Of a stretch of 64,000 nt of DNA, positions 45,401 to 57,263 are shown piece after piece. Source of the stretch: Deuterostichococcus epilithicus (taxonomy: Eukaryota; Chlorophyta; Trebouxiophyceae; Prasiolales; Stichococcaceae); the NCBI GenBank assembly GCA_033439295.1, contig JAVTLE010000023.1, positions 868,001 to 932,000 on the forward strand. The letters are read 5' to 3'. The position numbers were made by a program, and so were the translations under genes. Within the stretch, counting starts at the first letter, position 1; each line of letters opens with the position of its first letter. The notes under the pieces were generated by a model that saw only the letters and a program-made list of their open reading frames with translations, ran no database searches and was not told the origin of the DNA.

Positions 45401-48400
45401 GCCCAGTCGCGAGGGTTGCTGAGGGCATTGGTCCCGACGACGTGCGCGCGACCCCAGACGAGCGCTGCCTCCAGACACAGCGCACGTCAGCTGTCCTGAA
45501 TTGAGCAGCAGTGCATGAGCCTGTGTGGAGTACAGGAGTACAGAGGAGGCAGCACCCTCGTGGAGCAGCGTCATGAGCGCGGTCTTGCCGCTGCCGACGG
45601 CGTCGGGCGATGCCAGGGACGTGAAGTTGGCGGCGCTGGGCACCCAGGTGCCGTCCGCACGCCGCCAGGCCGGCTGCGGCCTGCATCATGCAGCAGCGCC
45701 CAGGCATGAGCCTCGATCAACTTGCATCAAAACAGCATTGTTCGCGACCGCCGATGTGCAATCTCTGCAACAAGAGCACCTTCGCATCACCCTATAAGTA
45801 CTTGATACACTTGAAAACCTGAGATGCTTGCTTCCTTCATCTACTGTTTGAATCTCCTTCAGCCTCACCAGTGGCAGAATCCATTGCTGTACTTTCCATC
45901 TCGGTCGCAGAGGTCTAATCGCATGGTCGCATCCTGCAACGTGTGCGGGGTCAAAGCTTGTCGAGCGAAAGTGTGCGCAAAATATGAGAGAAGGGAGAGC
46001 TCTGACATGTTCCATCGCATGGTCGCTTCCTGCATTTCAGGTCCCAGCCGCATCGTCGGGTCCGACAGTGTGCCGGGCGTGGGGTGACAGGGGCCACAGG
46101 AGCCTCAACAGCTACGGCAACTGCCGGGACGCCCAAGCCTGCAATGGACGGTTTCGCATGACGCAGCCCCACGAGGTGCAGCAGACAGGCTGCTGCGCGG
46201 CTGAGAACAACACAGCTGCGGCGTTTTGCCACAGCTGCGCTTGCCTCCCGTGCGCCCAGCAGCGCACTTGCACACAGCGAACACGACAGGACACATCTGG
46301 AGGAAGTGGCACCTTGTATTGGATGCCCAGCGCGGCAAAGGTGCGGGCCCACACATCGACCGCCTCCTCGAATGGGAAGTACGGGTCCAGCTCCTGAGGG
46401 TGCATGGATGCCAGGGTCACATGCATGTTGACGTTCACAGACCTCCAGACTGGTGACAGAGGGAATCAGACTTCCCATCATCATCTGCACGGACGGCCAG
46501 CCAGCACGCGATGAAGGCGCAAACAACAGCGCCACTGGTTTTATGTCCCTGTGCCACTGCCGTCCTGAGACCCTGCCAGCCCTAAACCCTAAACCCGTTC
46601 AGCACTGCTCGGCCCACAGCAGTCCCCATTCTGGATTGTACCATGTCTCCTGGGGTGCGACGAATCTTCCACGACGGTGGATCCGGCTCCAAGATCAGTG
46701 TGACGAGTGGCAGCAGCGCACCTTCTCCACATCGCCGGCCAGCGCGTGCGACAGGTTCCACGGCTTCAGCGCGGCTTCCCCGCCTTTCTCCGCCGCCACC
46801 CTCTTCCGCGCAGCTTCCATCAGTGGTCGCGACTCGGCCTCCAGGCCGTCCAGGATTTCAAAGAGCTTGCGCTTGGAGAAGCCCTCCGCGCCTTGTACCT
46901 GTGGTGAACAAGATACAGTAAGCGCGGCGTGGAGTCTGACCCTCGTTTATGGCGTCTTCTGGCCTCTTCTCTACTCTTGAGCCCAGCAAGGCAGCAAGCA
47001 ATGCTGGCAGGAAATATGGATTGTGGCAGCCCTTGCTCTCACATATCACCACAGCCAGCAGCTGGCGGGTGCCTTGACATCAGTGCATGGCTCAGCGTGG
47101 TGGACAAACAAAGACCTTGTAGTCATAGTAATCCTCGAAGCCTGCCGACTTGGCCAGCTTGTTGCGCAGCTTCACGATCTCGCACAGCTTGCCTGCAGCG
47201 GTGCCACAGCTGCTTTGATGCCCAGGCTGGTTCCACTGTCTGAGATCCTGCCAACACATGGCAGAAGACACACATGGAACGTGGAAATTAGCAGGCTTTG
47301 CAGCATCAGCAGCCGCATCGGCATGACCTCACCGGTGACGTGCGGCCCGATGCTGCGCATGCCCTGCAGCGGCAGCGATGGCAAGTGCATTCCCCGGGGC
47401 GAGCAACGGGCAATCGGGGACATGCTGGCGCAGTGCACCACCGGAGGTTCAACACTTCACGAATTTCACTGCTTTCGTGTTCACTGCTTCTGTGTATTCT
47501 GGTATGCACACCATCACGTTCGCACCTCCCACGCGGCCTTGCGCACAGCCTCGTCCGGGTTCGTCTTGATGGTGTTGCTGAGCTGCACGGAGGAACCCTT
47601 CTGGAACTCGCCGTCAGCGTTCTTGTACCCCAGCGGCATGCTGCCGCGGTGCTGCCCGAGGTCAGCTTCCAGCTCGTTCAGCTTCTCCTGCAGATGGGTG
47701 GTCATGATTTCAGCATGATGAACAGCACGAAAACCTCAAGAGTATCATCCGAGTCTGATTTGCTGGCTTATCAAGGTCTCCAGACCAACATGTATGGCTG
47801 GCGTGGGCGCACACCAGCGCCAGATGCTGGATCAGAAGGTGTTTGATGACATTGTTCTGAGCCACCTGCTTACCTTGAGTGGCTGCGCAGCAGGCTCGAT
47901 GCTGCTGACCCTGAAGGTCTTCTCCATGATGTTCAGGACATGCTCCTGCAGGAGCGTCACTCTGAAGGTTGCTAGTATAATTGGTGGTATGAGATGCTGG
48001 ACATGGCACGGTCTTTGACCCGGAGTGCGGCAACCGCTCACGCCATGCAGCTTCGTGCAGGCGTGAGTTTGCGCAGACTGCGTCAGCGCAACTGGTGCAG
48101 CCATACCGCCTCCACACCTGCTCGGGTGACGCCTTCCCGCTGCTGAGCACCTGCTGCACTGCCTTCAGATTGTCTGCGTCTGCCAGAAAATTCTCGTAGT
48201 CTGTCTTGGTTTTGGCCAGCGCCTCGTTTGACGCGCCGTCCAGCCCCATCTTTGTCGACCAGAAATTCTCCTCGAACTTCAGGTGGGCCTGCGTGCATGA
48301 GCAGCAGACCAGATTCCACGCCGACGGGGCTCTGGTCGGATGCAGGCAAGAGTCTGCTGCATAGCGCAACAGTCATGCATGAATAGGTAATGCTTTGCCA

Positions 48401-48508
48401 TTCGCTCCGTCAACGCGCTCTGTTTCAAGCGAAGCCTACCTTCTCGTATTTGGAGTTCATGTCGTTGATCAGGCTACCGATTTGCGCATCGCCAATTAGC
48501 ACGGCCAT
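42414..48508 (-). CDS. M3-clan metallopeptidase, oligoendopeptidase F-like
   Basis: There are 19 exons and 624 aa in consistent phase, 5' to 3': 48440-48508, 48118-48288, 47874-47945, 47526-47687, 47333-47363, 47116-47192, 46722-46898, 46313-46393, 45869-45933, 45556-45680, 45231-45304, 44899-44981, 44522-44630, 44092-44217, 43857-43892, 43627-43722, 43318-43375, 42964-43079 and 42414-42560. It starts MAVLIGDAQIGSLINDMNSK, with no obvious targeting peptide. Family blocks: KFEENFWSTKMGLDG, TNPDEAVRKAAWE, CEIVKLRNKLAKSAGFEDYYDYK, LDPYFPFEEAVDVW, DGKYSNGFCHWP, FTSLASPDAVGSGKTALMTL, the zinc motif HEGGHAAHMANIDQHSPFFS, AYAENQSMFLDSL, MLAVPYFEK, YYHGYV and MSVHQTRAHFK. The zinc motif is split by an intron after HEG. 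It is a different subfamily from the neighbouring M3A gene. The substrate is unknown; a cytosolic peptide-clearing role is inferred. Confidence 0.92.
42511..42796 (-). repeat. Three tandem copies of the last-exon start of the M3-like gene
   Basis: Real copy 42511-42566; echoes at 42626-42690 and 42735-42796. All read as GQEPQLGMRVQLVHGD-like sequence on the minus strand. The farthest echo is nearly identical in protein (SQEPQLGMRVQLVHGDV), the middle one reads GQKPQLGMQMQLVQGN. Confidence 0.85.
44223..44249 (-). repeat. Double telomere-like motif upstream of a 3' splice site
   Basis: In gene sense the intron ends aaaccctaaattctcaaccc followed by taaacctgcag, directly before the exon at 44092-44217. 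A second acceptor in the same gene, before 43857-43892, is preceded by gctaaaccctaagcc. Confidence 0.75.
46578..46594 (+). repeat. Interstitial telomere-like repeat CCCTAAACCCTAAACCC
   Basis: Two and a half perfect TTTAGGG-type units inside an intron of the M3-like gene, the cleanest run in the window. Confidence 0.85.
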
Positions 48509-48949
48509 CGTGGTAGTTGTGCTGCAACGGCGTGCAGCAGCCTTTCCCTGGACGACGAATCTGCACCCGCTGCCTCGGCTTAGGTAGGCCGTGCGGCCAT
48601 GCAGCTGGAGCGGCAGGAGAGCTGCACGCATCAAAAGCCCTGCAGCTTTTAGTGACACGGGAGTGTGGCTAGGCAGATGCCCAAATGCGATGCACACCAG
48701 ACGAGTGATGTGCGGGTCAGTCAGCAGTAGTGCTCGTTCTGTGCAGATTCTGAGAGCTTGGAGGGCAATGATGTCCGCGTCTGCGTACGCTGCGGCCACT
48801 GCACCTCATTTCGTCGTCCTGTCAGACAGAGGGCGGAGCCAAGCGAAGCCGAGGGCTGCCGCTGAGTCGCTGCATTGTATTCCGAGCTGCCCCGGGAGCG
48901 TGTCCGATTGACCGTCCGTCCCTGCCTTGAAGACCAGATAAGGGGCAAT
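48509..48949. promoter_or_regulatory. Divergent promoter region of the M3-like peptidase and prolyl oligopeptidase
   Basis: This 441-bp space between two opposite start codons could co-regulate the two peptidases. No TATA box or known motif stands out. An in-frame GTG-initiated extension upstream of 48950 is not needed. Confidence 0.45.
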
Positions 48950-51900
48950 ATGGGGATTCCGCCCTTCAGCAGGCAACTCGCAGCCGCTGCCGGAGGGGTG
49001 GCCCTGGTGTGGGCAGTATCAAGATGTGTTATTCGCACAGGCGGTGTGCGGATGCAGCCTCGTCCGCCGTTCCTGAGCCTCGGGAGGCAGCGCAGAGCCT
49101 ACCTGACGAAGGTCGCGGCTGCCTCGGAAGGTGTAGCGCCCTCCTATTTGACGTCTGGCTGCGCCGCTGAAGCCAGAGAGAATGTTGCGATCGTCGGTCA
49201 GCCGCTGAATGTTCCTCACAACAACACCGCACGAGCATCATGATACCACACGAGCATGAAAAAAACCCATAACCTTCTTGTCACAGGCGCGCCGGTGGGC
49301 GGACTCGCTGTGACGCCGTCATCGTACCCTGCGGTGAGTGGCGCACTTGCTTCTGTTGAATGTTCAGCACCAACTATTATCACAGCCCACGCGCGATTGG
49401 CTGCGTGCCATTCAATCGGCGTGCTGCAGGCACACCACTCCCACTCAAGTCATGGCGCGGGTGGAGAGCTTGAAACCCTGACTCCCTCGATGCCGCAGGT
49501 GCGGCGGGACGAGAGTGTGGTAGAAAAGCTGCACGGCAACGAGATCGCCGACCCGTACCGCTGGCTGGAGGACCCGGACTCGGAGGAGACAAAAGCTTGT
49601 GAGCGCAGTTTCCCGGGCCGCTCGTCTGCACTCGAATCAGGCTCCCTTGCTGGCGTCAGCTGTCAGGAGTGCAATGCAGAGCAGCGCAGTGCAGAGCAGT
49701 GCCACTGCTGGCCTGCAGTCACGTCTTGATGGCAACTCCTCTCCGGGGGCCACAGCCGTCAATCGGCACTTGCGCTGCGGCGAGTGGCGTGCCTGTACTG
49801 ACGGTGCCCCCCCATGGCGTGCGCAGTTGTGACCGCGCAAAACTCCCTGACGACCGACGTGCTGCAGCAGTGCGAAACGCGCGACAAGTTTTCGGCACTC
49901 ATGCGGCAGCTTTACGACTACCCGAAGTACGGCACGCCCAGCCGCCACGGCGACAGGTGGGTCTACTTTGGAAGACGTCAACAGATCGGAAAGCGTTCGC
50001 TTGCTGCAAGGGACTATCCCAATTCTGGAATGTCCAGCCGCCACGGTGACAGTCGGGGCCTTTTGAAGACGCCATGCTGTACTGCTGACACAGGGAATCA
50101 CGCACATGCCAAGCGAGAAACACAGCTCTATGTCGTGCTCCTTATGTCACGCTCGCGCTGTGTAGGTGCAGCCCCTTGGGTCCTCGCGGCAGAGAATGCT
50201 GGTGCAGGGAGGGGGCGTCCTTCCTGCTGCTGTCCATCGTGCTCTTTGGTGTGTGAGGAACCACGTCTGACATCCCTCGACCTTCTCGCCCTTATCCCCT
50301 TCGTGATCGTCGTTGCAGGTTCTACTACTCCTACAACACAGGGCTGCAGGCGCAGAGCGTGATCTACTCGCAGGCCAACCTGGATGGCGAGGCAGTCGTG
50401 CTCATCGACCCCAACACACTGTCCGATGACGGCACGGTGGGTGCTTAAACTCTCTGGACTCTGCTCTACTCTGGAAAAGTTGACGTTTGTAGGTCTGGGT
50501 TTGCTGCACCCCTGGGCGGCAAGGCGGTCGGTGCGCTCATTGACACCAACGTGCTGTCTGATGCCGGCACGGTGCACGATGAGCGGCGCCTATGCCTTGA
50601 ACCTGATCTCGCGGACGTAGCTGCTGACGAAAGGAGGCTGCTCGCCCTGGGCAGTGCTTCTCGAGTGGTCCTGCGGCGCCTGATTGCAGCTGCAGGCGGG
50701 CTGTGTGGCTGAGCTGCCGTGCCGCAAGGGCTGGCCTTGCCGCACCTCCGGCACTTGGTTTCCACTTGCTCCCGCATGCCATCATGCAGGTCGCCCCGAT
50801 GGGCAGCGCTCGCCGTCTCCCTGTGCCTCGATGCCACATATCTCGTGCCCTGCCAACGCAATTCCTTAGGAATCCCTGTTGCACAGGTCGCGCTGATGGG
50901 CAGCGCCTTCAGCGAGGACGGCCGGAAGTACGCCTACTCCCTCGCCTCAGGCGGCTCAGGTGAAAAAATACAAGTAGATAATGAATCCAAGTTCTTAGTT
51001 GATGTGCGATTGGAGAGGCGCGCATCATATTCGGTACAACCAGCAACATCACCATGCGTGCAGAAGTGCAACAATGGCACCCTCTGGAGGCTCCTTTGGC
51101 GGGTTTTGTTGTGAAGCTCCTTTGCAAGGGCAGGCCCAGGCCTGCTTCGTGTCGGTGTGTAGGTTCTCCAGCACCCTCGCACCCATCGGAACCCGAAACA
51201 CCTTTTCCCAATACCGTTACTATGTGTACTAAAACAGACTGGCGCACCATCAAGTTCAAGGAGGTGGACCAGGAGAGCGGCGAAACCACGGACCTGCCGG
51301 ACATCCTGGAGCACGTCAAGTTCAGCAGCATGGCCTGGACGCACGACCACAAGTGAGCCCTGACATCAGTCCTGTGCGTTGTGCTTCGGCAGCATGCACT
51401 GCAGGGTGGCTCGGTTCCACCGCTGTGTGTGTCAGGTCATCGGCTCATTTAGCATTGGGTCCGGCTGATTGGAGTGTTTGGGCACAGGCAGCCCTCAGTG
51501 CTGCCGAGATAAGGAGGGTTTCGACAGGCAGTCTGGCAATGCAGGGGCCTGTTCTACAACAAGTTCGAGCCACCGGCCAACGCGGGCGGCGAGGCCGGCA
51601 CGGAGACGGACATCAATTTGCGGCAGCAGCTGGTGTACCATAAGCTGGGCACGCCCCAGGTGAGGTGACCCTCAGCGCAGCCCCTCCAATAGCTGGTAGT
51701 GGTTCAGGCGCTCACTGGGTGTGAGAGCTGCCGGCGGTGTACAGCGGCCACCCTCCAGACTTGCAACCAGCACTTGACAGCAGACACTGCAGGGCGCATC
51801 AATATGTATGCGTGTCTGGAGCTGAGGATTGTGCCGCTGAGCTTGCTGGAGGCGGCTGGTCTGATGTGGCGCTAGCGGCGGACGTGGTGCGTGCTGCGCC

Positions 51901-54900
51901 GCTGCACATTTTAGGGTTTGCCCTCCCAAATTCCACACGCTGGGGCGCTCAGTAGGCGGAGGCCGTGGTGGTGTCAGGGGCGCCGGAGTCAGGCCCCGAG
52001 ATGCTCGGCAGGCGGCTGCGGTTGCACCTGCAGCCGCTGCCAGTACGACTCTTAACCTGATGCACCGCAGGCGGAGGACGTGGTGCGATGCCGGAGTCTT
52101 TGATGTGCGGTCATGCAGCCGTCGCTGGTCCGACTGTTGGTTTGTGTTGCGTGGCAGGCGGAGGACGTGGTCGTGCTGGCGGCGCCAGAGTCCGATCCGG
52201 AGTGGATGCTGGGCGCCCAGATCACCGACGATGGCCGGTGAGCGTGCTAAACTGCAATTCGCTCCGCACGCTCTAGGCCGCCGTCCCCTGGTGCCCTCGC
52301 CGACAAATGGCGAATCCAGTCGAAACTCAATTTTACGGCATTGTGCGACCAATTGAATGTTGAGTCGTCTCCGGAAGGGGCTGGGCGTATTTGCGACCAC
52401 CTGCTCTGCACACTCCAAGCATGTGCATGCTGCCCTGCGACCATAAGGCTGTGGTCTTGTCGTTGGACGAAATACGGGTGCGCTTGTGTCTGCCGGCCTG
52501 GCCGTCGGCCATAGACAGAAGCTTGCCGCATGCGCCCCAAGCTGGGCCAGCTCCCTTTCTGGGTGAGGGGTGCCGCTGCTTTTGCTTTCATGCGCATTGC
52601 ACCGTGTCTCTGCAGGCACTTGCAAACAGCCGCGAGCTGCGGGTGCGAGCCGGTCAAGCGGCTGTGGCATGCAGACTAAGGAGTCGCATGCACTCCCTGT
52701 AGGCAGTATCCTTGCGGAACTTCTGTCATGGGCACCCTCGCAGGTATTTGCTCATATCTGTGGGCAGCGGCTGCGAACCGGTCAACCGTCTGTGGTATGT
52801 CGATCTGGAGGCCCTGGAGCGGGGACCTGACGGCGCCCTGGACCTGAAACGGTACGACTACTTCGCCCGCGGCGGCGCTTCGCTGCCCGTCCGAAAGGTA
52901 CGCTGCTGCTCGGCCGCGGCAGCTGAACTGCACCTGCCTTCTATGCCGAGCAGTTGGCAGTTACTCGCAGGCAGAAACTAGGGCAGCCGGCCCAGGGCAG
53001 AAACCAGTGGCGCACCCACATGCAAGCTCGCCGAGGCAGGGCGGGTGAGGAGTGGCGTGCGTTGCTCCTGGCGCCTGGCGCTTCCCACTTCCACTACTGG
53101 ACGTGCTGATCACTGTTGAAACGACGAGCTCACTCCGCGCCTTCAGTGCCGCCCGCACAGCTACAGAACAGCTGTGAGGCGGCATGCAATGGGAGTTCAC
53201 CTACTTTGTTTCATCTTGAAAGCAGCACTCTCACTCTGAGAAGGAGGCGCCTCTGCCACCCGCAGCTGGTGGACAACTGCAAGGCACAGTGGGAGTATAT
53301 GGCCCATGAGATCGCCGTCTTCACCGGCATAAACCCTGGTTGATGAACCTTAGTTTTGTACAAAAACTGCAGCTGGTGGACAACTTCAAGGCGCAGTGGG
53401 AGTACATCGCCAACGAGGGAACCGGCTTCACCTTCATGACGAACCTGGACGCACCCCGCTATCGGTGCGCTGCTCCAAAGTCGTGTCGAAGACCTGCGCA
53501 GACCTCCAACACTGACATCAGCTCCAGCTCTGCTTCATCACCACCTTCCTGTCAATTGCGCAGATCGTCTCAGAGAAATCTCGGGCTTCAGAGAGACGCT
53601 GCCGTCACTTGTGTGCCTGCGCCGGCCGCACCCCAGCGTGGGAAGGTCGAGAGGTCGCAGGTCTGCCAACACGTTCTTCGCCCTGCTGCTGCAGGGTGGT
53701 GCAGACGGACATCGCGGCCCCAGGCGAGCCAGAGACGTGGCGAGACGTCATACCGCAGCACCACAAGGACCTCCTTCAGTGGGCGTCTGCCCTGAAGGTG
53801 AGAAGGCAAACCTGCCACTGTGATTCATGCGTCACCAAGGCAGTGGGTGCGACACTGTGACTGCAGGCGTCGATGTAGCTTGCCATCGGCCGTGCATGCC
53901 GGCATCCATGTGCCGGCACCCGCTGTCGTGAGGGCCACCAGACAGCGCGTGTGTCGGCGACGAGCAATGAGCCGGCATTTGGTTTTGCTAGTTGATGTTG
54001 CCGTTTGCAATCTTCACCACAGGGTGACAGCCTGGTGGTGTGCTACCTGCGGGATGTGCGCAGCGCCCTGGAGCTTCGCAGCCTGGTGCGCAATCTCGAA
54101 CCCCTCGGACTCGAGTTGGGCTCCGGATGAAACAAGTAGGGCAGCCGCTTGACTGCTGGTTGGATGCGGTTGTCGCAGCCATCGTCAGGAACAATGCGTG
54201 CCGCCTGCTCTGCAGTGCACGCTGTGTCTTGCCTTTGACGTTGCGCACACACGGCTTTCTGAGGCAATTACACTTGCCTTGACACCAACAGGCTACAGGG
54301 AACCTTCGGGCGGTGCTGCCGCTGCCTGGCATCGGCAGCATAGAGGGCTTTTCCGGGCGCCGCAAAGACAGTGAGGCCTTCTTTAAGTTCACCTCCTTCA
54401 CGGAGCCCGGCGCCATCTACAGGTTCGCTTCCCAGGCTCCGCTGAGCAGCTTGTCGAAAGGCCTGGGCAGGGTCTGTCTCCGAGTGCTGCGGCAGGTTCT
54501 CCTTCCCTCCCCTTCTTCCTGCCCCTTGAGCTGTGAGGGAATGTCCAGACAGGCGCCTGAGTCAAGCCACGTTCTGCCTTCGGCTGATGACAAATAGGCT
54601 TTCTTTCGGTGACCACCCTGAGCATGGTGCAACAGCATCAGCATTTCGATGGCGCAGGTTCGACACGGAGCAGCCGGAGCAGGAGCCGCAGATCTTCCGC
54701 CGCATCAAGCTGCAGTGCGACTTCGCACCGGACGACTTCGTGACGCGGCAAGAGTTCTTCCACAGCGCTGACGGCACGCGCGTGCCCATGTTCGTGGTGC
54801 ACAAGAAGGGTTTGGCGCTGGACGGTCGTAACCCCACCCTGCTGTACGGCTATGGCGGTGAGGGTTGTTTTCCCCCAATATTTCTTGATTGATTCTATTC

Positions 54901-57263
54901 CATCTCCTGTACAAGCCGGCTGCACGGGATCACATCTGGTCGTTGTGTCGTCTTGGCCGCGCATGCTGGTCGGCGCATCCAAGCGGCTCCCTGGCTAGGG
55001 CTGCCGCCAGTGCATGATTCTGATGCTCGCTGTGAGCGAGCCGCGCCGCCATGCTGCCGTCCTTGACCTTGCGGATGAATCGCTGTGAAACTCTAGAGCA
55101 TCCGGCTGAAGACAACAGTTCCACTGAGTTCTTACCGTGCAGGGTTCAATATCTCTTTGGAACCTGGCTTCAGCGTTGCGCGTCTTTGCTACATCCTCGC
55201 CTACAATGGCGTCTATGCCGTGGCAAACCTCAGGTGCCTGACGCTGGCATTTGCTTAGATGGGAACGCAGATGAGAAGCTTGAGTTGTGGGGCAGGCACG
55301 CCGTCGAGGCAGCAGCCGCCGGTCGTGCTCGACAGTGACTCGCCGCACCGTGTTGGACACAGCAAGAAAGGGTGATGAAACGAAAACAGGCGGCGGCCTC
55401 CTGACGCTGAGGTGTGCAACCGCTGCAGAGGCGGCGGTGAGTACGGCACTGGGTGGAGGGACGCGGGGTCTAAGCAGCACAAGCAGAACGTGTTTGACGA
55501 CTTCCAGGCAGCGGCAGAGCACCTTCAGGCCAACGGCTACTGCTCGCCGGCGACGACCACCATCCAGGTGCTCCTTCCTGCTTCCAACAGCTATTTGCTT
55601 GGCCGATGACCCGCCGATGCGCTTGCCCTCCAGCGGACGCGGCATGCAGCGCGGGCATCGGCAGGAGCGTGATGCACAGGTGGTCTGCAGCGCACTGCTG
55701 CAAGTCACTGCTGCAGCGCAGTCGCGCGTGGCACCTTGACCAATGTCTGACCGACCAATGCAAAGCGTGGCTGCAGGGCAGCTCAAAAGGCGCACTGCTG
55801 AGCGGCAGCACATAGTCCGACTGGCGGCCGGACTATATATTCGTATCTGCCCTGAGTGCGACACCAACACTTAACTGCAGTGACTCCTTCTCCTTGTTTT
55901 GCAAGGGCGGCTCGAACGGCGGCCTGCTGGTGGCGGCATGCGCCAACCAGCGGCCGGACCTGTACGCGGCGGTGCTGGCGCAAGTCGGCGTCATGGACAT
56001 GCTGCGCTTCCACAAATTCACCATCGTGCGTGTCTATTCATTTCTTCCTTATCATTTCTTTTGAGGCTCATCTGATTGCACGGAAAGCAACAACCAGGTT
56101 CCCTCCTTCAGCGCTTTTTGTCCTCCTGCTGCCCAGCAGCCGCCTCCGTTCCTGTTCATGCACAGTTGAAGGACATGCCGGAATACCATCCGATAGTGAG
56201 TCTCCCATTCACCCCGCAAAACCATCTGAAGATTCAATAAACTGCCGCGCAGCAGTGGCTCCTCCCGTGCATGGCTGTGCCGTCTCGAGTGGCTCATGCC
56301 TGAACAGGTCAGCTGCTGCCGAGTCGACAGCTGCTGCAGGGCAGCTTCACGCCATAGCTAATAGCCTTTGAAACGTTCGCCTATGACGAGGGAAAGCTGT
56401 ACTGGCACGCTGCGCTGACATGCACTCATCTGGCATGCACATCCTCCAACTGCAAATGCAGGGCCATGCACATCCTCCAAATGCAAACGCAGGGCCACGC
56501 TTGGACGACGGACTTTGGGGACCCAGACAAGGCGGAGGAGTTCGAGTGGGTCCACGCCTACAGCCCGCTGCACAACGTGCGGCGGCCGGCCGGCGGCAGC
56601 CGCCAGTACCCAGCCATGCTCATCACCACGGGTGCGCCGGTCGACTTTCTGACGTCTCCGACCGCGCGCACCGTCTCAGTCAGTGCCCACCCCTGTCTGA
56701 GTGCTGCGACCCTGGCGGTGTCACTGCGAAGAGGTGCTTGTCTCCGGGCTCCTACCCGAGCCCTCAGCTCAGGCTCGCTGCTTCTAAGAATCGTGAGTAA
56801 ACCATTCGCTGAGCTGTCAGCTTGTTGGTTGTTTGGTGCAGGCGACCACGATGATCGCGTGGTGCCGCTGCACTCGCACAAGCTGACGGCGACGCTGCAG
56901 CACACGCTGGCCGGCTTGCCCGACAGCCCGCAGACCAACCCGCTGGTGCGATCACGCGCAGCACAGCTGACTCTCGCTGCCTGCTCCTGTGCCATTGCAT
57001 CTTGTCTGTGGCAGGAGTCGCCATGACGCATCGGCGATGTGCACTGCAGGAGCTGGGTCGAAGCAGACATCGACAAACCCTAGACTCTAAATATAAATGT
57101 GCTGCAAGTGTAGGTGACGCGCATTGAGGTGCGGGCGGGCCATGGCGCAGGCAAGCCCACAGAAAAGGTCATTGCCGAGGTGGCGGACCTGTACGGCTTT
57201 GCCGCGGCGGCGATGAAGGCGCGGTGGGTGGGGATGACCGGCGCTGCCGACGCCCAGAAGTGA
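48950..57263 (+). CDS. PREP: Prolyl oligopeptidase (S9A serine peptidase)
   Basis: Cleaves short peptides after proline. There are 21 exons and 814 aa in consistent phase: 48950-49130, 49287-49333, 49499-49598, 49827-49956, 50319-50436, 50887-50959, 51238-51352, 51545-51659, 52158-52237, 52744-52897, 53373-53464, 53695-53797, 54023-54085, 54292-54422, 54658-54857, 55143-55233, 55429-55567, 55906-56025, 56493-56631, 56842-56945 and 57114-57263. The N-terminal 60 residues are hydrophobic then Arg-rich, suggesting organelle targeting, which is unusual for this mostly cytosolic family. The family core starts at [20 protein letters not shown] and continues through the beta-propeller ([19 protein letters not shown]-type [13 protein letters not shown]) to the hydrolase domain: [22 protein letters not shown] (nucleophile Ser), [36 protein letters not shown] (Asp) and [11 protein letters not shown] (His). 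All three catalytic residues are present. All introns use GT-AG. Confidence 0.95.
51876..52110 (+). repeat. Three echoes of prolyl oligopeptidase exon 9 start
   Basis: Relatives of gcaggcggaggacgtggtcg at 52155 occur at about 51876-51907, 51954-52008 and 52067-52110. The second still reads [18 protein letters not shown]-like, against [19 protein letters not shown] in the real exon. Confidence 0.8.
53261..53328 (+). repeat. Echo of prolyl oligopeptidase exon 11 with acceptor
   Basis: The acceptor CGCAG and the following exon-like stretch read [20 protein letters not shown], against [20 protein letters not shown] in the real exon 107 bp downstream (53373). The frame is open to a possible donor near 53339. 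Confidence 0.85.
56434..56495 (+). repeat. 31-bp tandem duplication of a 3' splice site
   Basis: Two adjacent 31-bp units, catgcacatcctccaactgc... and catgcacatcctccaaatgc..., each ending GCAGGGC. The second AG is the acceptor used by the exon at 56493. Use of the first would add 31 nt and shift the frame. Confidence 0.85.

Noticed and set aside
46578-46594. True internal telomere or chromosome-end fusion
   Set aside because: Only two and a half units, inside an intron of an intact gene; single motifs of the same kind are scattered through other introns.
48950-57263. Bacterial-type protease II (PtrB)
   Set aside because: The propeller and hydrolase blocks ([31 protein letters not shown]) match eukaryotic prolyl oligopeptidase rather than oligopeptidase B.
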